Source: Clostridiales bacterium UBA2658 (GTDB lineage Bacteria > Bacillota > Clostridia > Oscillospirales > Oscillospiraceae). Taken from it: a DNA stretch of 8,024 nucleotides. Position numbers and translations under genes: made by a program. Location: assembly GCA_002359425.1 (NCBI GenBank), contig DEMY01000050.1, positions 3,795-11,818 on the forward strand, read 5' to 3'. Under the pieces are notes generated by a model. The model saw nothing but the letters and a program-made list of their open reading frames with translations, had not been told where the DNA came from and did not search any database. Below are positions 1-5,046 of the stretch, piece by piece (position 1 is the stretch's first letter; the number at the start of each line of letters is the position of its first letter).

Positions 1-1
1 G

Positions 2-760
2 GAAAGCCCGCTTGTCCTACAGTACTGGGGCTGGCTCAGCAATGTTTTCCGGGGCGACTGGGGTGTGTCCTATGTACATAACCAGCCGGTCTGGACGCTT
101 TTGTTCAACAAGATACCATATACGCTCTTTTTGGGCCTGCTCGCGTTTGCGTTTGCATTTCTGATCTCTGTCCCATTGGGCATGGTGGTCGCTGTGCACA
201 GAAACGGCGCGCTGGATCATATTTCACGCTTTGTGACGATTTTGTTTGGCTCTATCCCGAATTTCTGGCTGGCGCTCGTCTTGATCATCATCTTCTGCGT
301 GCAGCACAAGTGGCTGCCAATCACGGGCGTCGATTCGCCGCTGAACTTTATTCTGCCGTGCATTACGCTGATGGTCGGCATGATCCCGTCAACTTTTCGC
401 ATCACACGCTCCAGCATGTGCGATGTGCTCGGGCAGGACTACATGATAACGGCAAAAGCGAAGGGTCTCACAACCGGCCAGATGATCCGCCGGCACGCGA
501 TGGTAAACGTGATGCCGCCGGTTATCACCATGTCCGGTCTTGAGATCGGACACATCCTCGGCGGTTCTGTCATTGTGGAGACCATCTTCGTATGGCCGGG
601 TATCGGAAAGCTTTTATACGATTCCATCATCGCCCGCGATCTGCCCATGATGCAGGGCTGCATCGTGACCATTTCGCTGGGCTATATCATTGCGATGTTT
701 CTGGTCGACGTCATCACAGCCTATATCGACCCGCGCATCCGGCTGGGAGGCGGAAAATGA
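2..760 (+). CDS. ABC importer permease, OppB/DppB/NikB family (5' end outside window)
   Basis: First of two membrane subunits of a peptide/nickel-type ABC importer. The reading frame is open from base 2, and the residues before the GTG at 65 fit the family (a QYW...F-RGDWG-SY block ahead of the PV...I-P-T start of the permease core). That GTG is therefore internal, and roughly 50-60 N-terminal residues lie left of the window. Visible features are several hydrophobic segments (about nt 120-200, 225-300, 340-400, 530-600, 660-720) and the cytoplasmic coupling (EAA-type) loop with AKAKGL at nt 452-469. These are followed by the family hallmarks VETIFVWPGIGKLL, RDLPMMQG and a C-terminal DPRIR. 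The TGA overlaps the next ATG by four bases (ATGA, 757-760), indicating translational coupling to the partner permease. The family is certain; the substrate (peptide, nickel or metallophore complex) is not readable from this subunit. Confidence 0.93.
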   Translation, partial: ESPLVLQYWGWLSNVFRGDWGVSYVHNQPVWTLLFNKIPYTLFLGLLAFAFAFLISVPLGMVVAVHRNGALDHISRFVTILFGSIPNFWLALVLIIIFCVQHKWLPITGVDSPLNFILPCITLMVGMIPSTFRITRSSMCDVLGQDYMITAKAKGLTTGQMIRRHAMVNVMPPVITMSGLEIGHILGGSVIVETIFVWPGIGKLLYDSIIARDLPMMQGCIVTISLGYIIAMFLVDVITAYIDPRIRLGGGK

Positions 761-1614
761 AAGAAAAACACGACGGCCTCCGCCATTTTTCGCGCCGCAA
801 TCCGCTGCTCATCATCGGCGGAGCCGCGATTTTGTTCCTCTTTTTTGTCACGCTTGCCGGCCCGCGGCTCTGTACGCACGAGCCAAGCGCAATCAATTAT
901 GACGCAATCTGTGTCCCGCCCTGTGCGGAATACCCTTTCGGCACGGACTTCAACGGACGGTGCGTACTCTGCCGCGTCGTAAACGGTGCGCATATCTCTA
1001 TCGGCGTGGCGCTTGCGGTCGTTGTCATCGGTGCTGCCATCGGCGTCACGGTCGGCATCACCGCAGGCTATTCGGGCGGCGCGCTCGATTCCGTACTGAT
1101 GCGTTTTGTGGAGGTCATGCTCTCTTTCCCCGGCACGATCTTTGCGCTTGCCGTGCTTGGAACGCTCGGAAACGGCATTCCAAACCAGATCGTCGCGCTG
1201 ACGATGGTTCGCTGGGCGCACTACGCCCGTCTCGCGCGCGGAGAAACGCTCGCCGTTATGAACGCCGACTATATCGAGGCTGCGCGGGCGATGGGCAACA
1301 GCAAGCCGCGCATCATTTTTCATTATATTCTTCCAAACATCATCGGGCAAATTCTCGTCATCGCGACGCTGAGCATCGGACCGGTTATTTTGGCCGGGGC
1401 GGGACTGAGCTATCTCGGCCTCGGCGCGCAGATACCAAGTCCCGAATGGGGACTCATGATCAACAGCGGAAAAGACTATATCCGCGAGGCGCCTTGGATC
1501 ACGCTCGCGCCGGGCCTTGCCGCAGTCTTCACGGTCTTTTCCTTTAATCTTCTCGGCGAGGGTATCGGCGATCTCATAGACCCGCACCTCAAGGAAAAAG
1601 CGGAGGTAGACTGA
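757..1614 (+). CDS. ABC importer permease, OppC/DppC/NikC family
   Basis: Second membrane subunit, 285 aa, a normal length for the family. The ATG at 757 is chosen because it overlaps the upstream stop and follows a GGGAGGCGG ribosome binding site at 744-752; an in-frame extension further upstream would only run inside the previous gene. TM1 is at about residues 17-36. The extracytoplasmic loop carries the family FGTD block (61-64). TM2 lies at about 79-103, the cytoplasmic coupling loop YIEAARAMG...ILPN at 172-194, then GLSYLGLG (216-223) and a C-terminal DLIDPHL. The VRWAHYARLARGE stretch (151-163) resembles NikC-type more than OppC-type sequences, but I hold that loosely. Oddity: the canonical GRD after FGTD reads GRC, giving a C-x2-C (Cys69, Cys72). 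Cys39, Cys52 and Cys56 lie in the same external loop. The gene ends with TGATG, overlapping the next start by one base. Confidence 0.93.
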   Translation: MKEKHDGLRHFSRRNPLLIIGGAAILFLFFVTLAGPRLCTHEPSAINYDAICVPPCAEYPFGTDFNGRCVLCRVVNGAHISIGVALAVVVIGAAIGVTVGITAGYSGGALDSVLMRFVEVMLSFPGTIFALAVLGTLGNGIPNQIVALTMVRWAHYARLARGETLAVMNADYIEAARAMGNSKPRIIFHYILPNIIGQILVIATLSIGPVILAGAGLSYLGLGAQIPSPEWGLMINSGKDYIREAPWITLAPGLAAVFTVFSFNLLGEGIGDLIDPHLKEKAEVD

Positions 1615-2561
1615 TGAATGCGGAAAAACTGATCTGGACAGAGCATCTGTCTGTCGAATTTGAGGTACCGGGCGGGAACGTGCACGCGGTGAGCGACTTG
1701 AACCTTGCCATCCGCAGCGGAGAAGTGCTGTGCCTGCTTGGAGAGAGCGGCTGCGGAAAATCCGTCTTTGGAAGCTCTGTTTTGAAGCTTTTGCCGGAAA
1801 ACGCGCTTGTGTCGGGCCAAATCTACTATGAGGGCCGCGAGCTTACGGCAATGGGCGAAAAAACCTTTCGGCCTCTGCGCGGAAAAGAGATCGCCTGTAT
1901 CCCACAGAGTGCGGCGACCAGTCTCAACCCACTTCTGCGCTGCGGAAAGCAGGTAGACGAGGTGTATGCGCTTCATGTGAACAGCGACAAAAAAGAGGCC
2001 AGAAAGAATACCCTTGCGCTTTTCAAAATGCTCGGTTTGCCGCGCCTTCCGCAACTTGCGGACGATTATCCGCACGAACTGTCCGGCGGTATGCGGCAGC
2101 GTGTTCTGGTCGCGATGGGAACGACCGCGAAGCCGAAGTTCATCGTTGTTGACGAGCCGACAAAGGGACTCGACTGGGCGAGAAAGCGGGAGGTCGTGGA
2201 GCGCATCGGCTATATGCAGGATCAGTACAAATCCGCGATGCTCTTAATAACGCATGACTTTTCTGTAGCAGAGGCGCTTGCAAACAGTATCGCGGTCATG
2301 TACGCCGGAGAGGTCATCGAATACGGCCCGGCGGAAGTAATCTTAAACAGTGCGTTGCATCCCTATACGAAGGGCATTATCAGCGCCCTGCCGCAAAACG
2401 GATTTCACGCCGTCGCGGGCTTTTCGCCATCGCTGCGCAATATTCCGACCGGCTGCCGCTTTCATGACCGCTGCCAGTGCGCGGAGAACGACTGCATGTC
2501 ATCTCATCCAGAGTTGACTGCGGCCGGCAAAGATCACTATGTGAGGTGCCCCTATGCTTGA
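1614..2561 (+). CDS. ABC importer ATPase, OppD/DppD/NikD type with Oligo_HPY C-terminus
   Basis: Cytoplasmic nucleotide-binding subunit, 315 aa, that powers the permease pair upstream by ATP hydrolysis. The ATG at 1614 is preceded by GGAGGT at 1602-1607 and shares one base with the upstream TGA. Walker A is GESGCGKS (43-50), the Q-loop glutamine Q98, the signature LSGGM (156-160) followed by RQR, Walker B FIVVDE (177-182), the D-loop GLD (185-187) and the switch histidine H214. The C-terminal Oligo_HPY extension has the expected cysteines at 281, 287, 289, 294 and 312 (GCRFHDRC...RCPY), which in this family form a small metal- or cluster-binding knob. After Walker B the sequence reads PTKGLDWARKRE rather than the common PTTALDVTVQ, a recognisable subtype. 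It overlaps the next ATPase by eight bases, so the two ATPases form the expected heterodimer. Substrate not deducible. Confidence 0.94.
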   Translation: MNAEKLIWTEHLSVEFEVPGGNVHAVSDLNLAIRSGEVLCLLGESGCGKSVFGSSVLKLLPENALVSGQIYYEGRELTAMGEKTFRPLRGKEIACIPQSAATSLNPLLRCGKQVDEVYALHVNSDKKEARKNTLALFKMLGLPRLPQLADDYPHELSGGMRQRVLVAMGTTAKPKFIVVDEPTKGLDWARKREVVERIGYMQDQYKSAMLLITHDFSVAEALANSIAVMYAGEVIEYGPAEVILNSALHPYTKGIISALPQNGFHAVAGFSPSLRNIPTGCRFHDRCQCAENDCMSSHPELTAAGKDHYVRCPYA

Positions 2562-3348
2562 ACTAAAAAACGTCACAAAGCAATATCGAAGCGGCATTTT
2601 TGGAAATGCCGTCACAAAAGCTGTTGACGATGCGTGCTTTTCAATTGGAGAAAACGAGCGTGTCGGGCTTCTGGGGGAGAGCGGCTGCGGGAAAACGACC
2701 CTTGCAAGACTTGCTGCCGGGCTGCTTGCGCCGACCGGAGGCGAGGTTCTTTTTGAGGGCCGCCCGCTCGACAAAATGTCAAAGACGGAACAAAAGGACT
2801 TCCGCAAAAACGTGCAAATCATTTTTCAAAATCCGCAGCTGGCCTTTAACCCGCGTATGAAGCTCTATGACACAATCGTTGAACCGCTGCGTATCTACGG
2901 GCTTGCGCAATCAAAGTGGGAGGAGCGGGAGATCGCGGCGGAATACATGGCCCAGCTCGGTCTGCCGGAGGATATTTACAGCCGCTATCCGCATGAGATC
3001 AGCGGCGGACAGGCGCAGCGTATTGCGATCATGCGTATCATTATGCTGGAACCACACTTGATTATTGCCGATGAGCCAACGACCATGCTGGATGTGTCCG
3101 TTCAGGCGCAGATTTTGAATTTGATGCGGGCGCTTTTGGATCGGCGGAAGACGTCCCTTCTTTTCGTTTCTCATGATCTCGATGTCATACGCGCCATGTG
3201 CGACCGCATTCTTGTTATCAAAGACGGCAGCATTGTTGAGGACAATACCACGCAAGAGATTTTTAATCATCCCCGCGACGAATATACGAAATACCTTGTC
3301 GGCAACAGCGTCCCGCCCGTCTGCGGCGAAAAAAGCGCCAGCGCGTAA
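2554..3348 (+). CDS. ABC importer ATPase, OppF/DppF/NikE type, short form
   Basis: Second ATPase of the plus-strand importer, 264 aa. It starts at ATG 2554 inside the end of the preceding gene, with a GTGAGGTG ribosome binding site at 2541-2548. Walker A GESGCGKTT (41-49), Q-loop FQNP with Q92, signature ISGGQ (149-153), Walker B LIIADE (169-174), D-loop MLD, and switch histidine H207 in VSHDLD are all intact, so it should be catalytically competent. Unlike the partner at 1614-2561, it stops soon after the conserved nucleotide-binding domain and has no Oligo_HPY cysteine extension; only a short tail follows the HPRDEYTKYL motif. A perfect 8-bp inverted repeat (2592-2611) sits just inside the reading frame. 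It is the last gene of the operon, with a terminator 25 bases after the TAA. Confidence 0.94.
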   Translation: MLELKNVTKQYRSGIFGNAVTKAVDDACFSIGENERVGLLGESGCGKTTLARLAAGLLAPTGGEVLFEGRPLDKMSKTEQKDFRKNVQIIFQNPQLAFNPRMKLYDTIVEPLRIYGLAQSKWEEREIAAEYMAQLGLPEDIYSRYPHEISGGQAQRIAIMRIIMLEPHLIIADEPTTMLDVSVQAQILNLMRALLDRRKTSLLFVSHDLDVIRAMCDRILVIKDGSIVEDNTTQEIFNHPRDEYTKYLVGNSVPPVCGEKSASA

Positions 3349-3372
3349 GAACAACCATTTGAAAAATAATAT

Positions 3373-3414
3373 AAAAAAGACCGGTCGGTATAAAATCTAC
3401 GATCGGTCTTTTTT
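3373..3414. terminator. Intrinsic terminator, probably bidirectional
   Basis: A 15-bp stem pairs 3373-3387 with 3400-3414, with one G-T wobble, around a 12-base loop. The stem has a GACCGGTCG/CGATCGGTC core flanked by six A on the left and six T on the right, so either RNA would end in a U-run. It lies 24 bases after the plus-strand importer operon, and on the other strand about 155 bases after the CheW-type gene, whose transcript would continue into a T-rich tail. The structure is read directly; bidirectional use is inference. Confidence 0.88.
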
Positions 3415-3451
3415 GTATATGTTTTTTGTATACTTAATGTATGTCCCCAGA

Positions 3452-3491
3452 ACAATCCTTGATGTTGTCGGCTCGACATCTTATGGATTGT
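3452..3491. repeat. Imperfect inverted repeat between terminator and CheW-type gene
   Basis: Outer arms ACAATCC (3452-3458) and GGATTGT (3485-3491) are exact reverse complements. Inner arms TGTCG (3466-3470) and CGACA (3474-3478) enclose a GCT loop, and the bases between pair only partly. The result is one long interrupted hairpin in the 3' region of the CheW-type gene. There is no T-run beside it, so it is not an obvious terminator. It could be a 3'-end stabilising structure or a relic. The rest of 3415-3569 shows no gene on either strand. Confidence 0.45.
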
Positions 3492-3569
3492 GCCCGGTAG
3501 CGCATTCTCCATTGAGATGGGCACATGGACGGCTCATTAAAAGCTATTCGATATCAATACAAATACCGT

Positions 3570-4412
3570 TTATTTAGATAAACATCCCAAGGATTCCAAG
3601 AGCTTTTGCGTGTTAAGTTCGAGGATGGCAGAGGAAACCGTCGGGCTTGTCTTGATGCCTGTGAGAAATTTCACGCTGCCCAAACCGTCATGACCAATAT
3701 GTTCGCTATTCATCGATTCCAAATGTTCCACTGCAACCACCTCGTCCACCACTAGCCCGAGACGGGAGCCATCGTTCCTAATTAATACCATTTCACGGAA
3801 CACCCGCTCGCGGAAGGTGCTTTTTGTTTTGTCAAGCAACTGAAGAATGAGCGGCATGTACTGTTCCTTCGCGCGGTGCAGAATATCCTGCAAGCAGGTT
3901 TCCCGTTTGCACTTATCACATTCTTGCTTGCAGGCAGCCGCCTCCTCTGCCGCATGGTGCAGATTGCGGTGGGGGTCTTCGATGCGCTTCAGATGGCTGC
4001 GCACGGCCTCGTTTTCAGGAATGTAGCTGTCGTACCATCTGCCGAACGCACACTGGTGCGGGTCGGCGGCGAGGGTGAAAGGCTCGTTCGTTTTGACTGA
4101 ATGCTCCAGCGCGGCCACCCATTTGATATGGTCCTGCTTGCGCGCATCCAGCATCTCGGCAAATTCTTCGTATTCCTGCGTCTGTGTGGGCAAACCGAAC
4201 ACGGTGCGCAAATCAAGCATTTGGATGATATCGCCCCGGTATGGGAAAATGCCAGTCATATAGCTCGGAGACGTTGGTATCTGCTCATACTCCGGAAGCC
4301 GGAGTATGGTCGCAATGTCCCCGCTATTTACGCAGTAGTAATTATCCTTGATTTTAAATACAACCCACGGAAACGTATTTTCGCTGGGCTGTGTCTCAAG
4401 AAATGTGTCCAT
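3570..4412 (-). CDS. CheW-type coupling protein with CZB zinc-binding domain inserted in the CheW fold
   Basis: CheW proteins link chemoreceptors to the kinase CheA. This 280-aa protein has the first CheW half at about residues 13-76, including the conserved RG (R59-G60) and MLDLRTVFGL. The second half, at about 206-275 (RLGLVVDEVVAV ... FLTGI ... ILELNTQKLL), aligns with the C-terminal part of E. coli CheW. Between them lies a CZB domain, about 91-156, with the full ligand set of this family: H95 (DHIKW), C121 (CAFGRWY), H148 and H152 (DPHRNLHH). The spacing of 27 and 4 between the last three matches what I recall for DgcZ. A cysteine cluster follows (C161, C165, C168, C173). Ordinary CheW is about 150-170 aa, so the insert accounts for the extra length. 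The ATG is supported by AGGGAGGGG (4420-4428) seven bases upstream. It is a lone gene, with no other chemotaxis gene in view. It probably feeds zinc or redox state into chemotaxis; this is inference. Confidence 0.92.
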   Translation of the reverse strand: MDTFLETQPSENTFPWVVFKIKDNYYCVNSGDIATILRLPEYEQIPTSPSYMTGIFPYRGDIIQMLDLRTVFGLPTQTQEYEEFAEMLDARKQDHIKWVAALEHSVKTNEPFTLAADPHQCAFGRWYDSYIPENEAVRSHLKRIEDPHRNLHHAAEEAAACKQECDKCKRETCLQDILHRAKEQYMPLILQLLDKTKSTFRERVFREMVLIRNDGSRLGLVVDEVVAVEHLESMNSEHIGHDGLGSVKFLTGIKTSPTVSSAILELNTQKLLESLGCLSK

Positions 4413-4642
4413 TTTTGAACCCCTCCCTGTGTATCATTTAAGATAATTCCGCGTTCCACCCAAAGAACCGGTATTTTTCGAGTGAATCACCCGCGCTGAG
4501 CGCAAACTTTGCTTCTGCCTCCCACTCTCGATAATCGTACAGAGAAGGAAGAATCTGTGTTAAAGTTTTGGGCCGTATGATAAAATGCGGTCAAAAAGCA
4601 CCTATCAAAATCGCGCATGATAGCATCTTTTTCCCTTATCTT
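4413..4642 (-). other. Long 5' leader region of the CheW-type gene, no recognised element
   Basis: This is the stretch between the predicted promoter and the ribosome binding site of the CheW-type gene. It contains small inverted repeats such as ACAGA/TCTGT (minus strand, near 4540-4560) and the palindrome GCGCTGAGCGC (4493-4503). I looked for a known riboswitch shape, including c-di-GMP classes, and did not recognise one. A 64-codon open frame crosses this region (4487-4681), but its ATG lies upstream of the promoter -35 and it resembles nothing I know. I regard it as non-coding. Confidence 0.35.
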
Positions 4643-4671
4643 ATAATAAAGCCGCTGTGTATCTTTGTCAA
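4643..4671 (-). promoter_or_regulatory. Near-consensus SigA/sigma-70 promoter for the CheW-type gene
   Basis: Read on the minus strand, TTGACA (4666-4671) is followed after exactly 17 bases by TATTAT (4643-4648). This is a perfect -35 and a one-mismatch -10 at optimal spacing. Transcription would start near 4636 and run toward the CheW-type gene, leaving an untranslated leader of about 220 bases. No SigD/FliA flagellar-type promoter was found in this leader. The assignment rests on sequence match and orientation only. Confidence 0.62.
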
Positions 4672-4732
4672 TAACATTCAATTGTAATCATTTTGGTTAT
4701 ATTGAGTGATAGACTTCTTGCAAGCAGTGCAG

Positions 4733-4825
4733 CGGGAAGCCCGCGGCGCGCACTTCCCGATTTTACGCTTCCGCGTCCTACGGACGCTTTAAGAGCATGG
4801 GCAGCGCATCGCTGCCCATGCTCTT
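4733..4825. repeat. Cluster of three hairpins in the intergenic region
   Basis: There are three consecutive inverted repeats. CGGGAAG (4733-4739) pairs with CTTCCCG (4753-4759). GCGTCC (4773-4778) pairs with GGACGC (4782-4787) around TAC. A perfect 15-bp repeat pairs 4791-4805 with 4811-4825 around GCATC. The last is strong enough to be a terminator stem for the minus-strand importer operon, which ends at 5047, but neither strand has a convincing T-run after it. The arrangement resembles a repetitive extragenic palindrome or a structured RNA. Which of these it is cannot be told from one copy. Confidence 0.55.
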
Positions 4826-5046
4826 TACAAATAAGCGCATCTCCGCCCTGAACCAGAAAAAGCCGGAAAGCCCTGGGGCATGGAACGTGATTACGACACG
4901 CTCAAGGAAATATCCCCGGCATGTTCCTGGTTACGGCCCGGAAGGCCAGAAGAGGGATCGTCCGGCATCATGAGCAAACTTTCGGATGAGGGGCGTTTCG
5001 GGCATGGGTGACGAATCGCTGCTCTTAGCGGAGACGATCTTCAGAC
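4826..5046. other. Intergenic stretch with no identifiable gene, possible decayed coding sequence
   Basis: About 220 bases lie between the hairpin cluster and the end of the substrate-binding protein gene. On the plus strand one frame gives a 43-codon ORF (4880-5011) with no ribosome binding site, and an adjacent frame gives a protein-like stretch containing PGMFLVTARKARRG (about 4917-4960) that then hits a stop. The two could be pieces of one frameshifted gene remnant, but I recognise no family. No T-rich terminator is seen directly after the minus-strand operon. Confidence 0.3.

Noticed and set aside
592..756. N-terminal extension of the second permease to an ATG at 592
   Set aside because: It would lie entirely within the coding end of the first permease, lacks a hydrophobic or family-like sequence, and the ATG at 757 has a good ribosome binding site and stop-start overlap.
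65..760. GTG at 65 as the real start of the first permease
   Set aside because: The frame continues open to the left edge and the upstream residues match the permease family, so the gene is truncated by the window rather than starting here.
721..1587. Long minus-strand open frame (288 codons) opposite the second permease
   Set aside because: It is antisense to a clearly conserved permease, rich in Arg/Asp/Ala as expected for a shadow of GC-biased codons, and has no family features.
3173..3577. Plus-strand open frame of 134 codons crossing the terminator
   Set aside because: Its first half is a shadow of the ATPase gene and its second half reads through the terminator hairpin.
4413..4640. 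c-di-GMP riboswitch in the CheW leader, suggested by the signalling context
   Set aside because: The conserved core motifs of the known c-di-GMP riboswitch classes could not be found.
4487..4681. 64-codon minus-strand open frame upstream of the CheW-type gene
   Set aside because: Its ATG precedes the -35 of the predicted promoter, the frame runs through the promoter, there is no good ribosome binding site, and the product resembles no family I know.
4791..4825. Intrinsic terminator of the minus-strand importer operon
   Set aside because: The stem is strong, but only two or three T follow on either strand and it lies over 220 bases past the stop codon, so I list it only as a hairpin.
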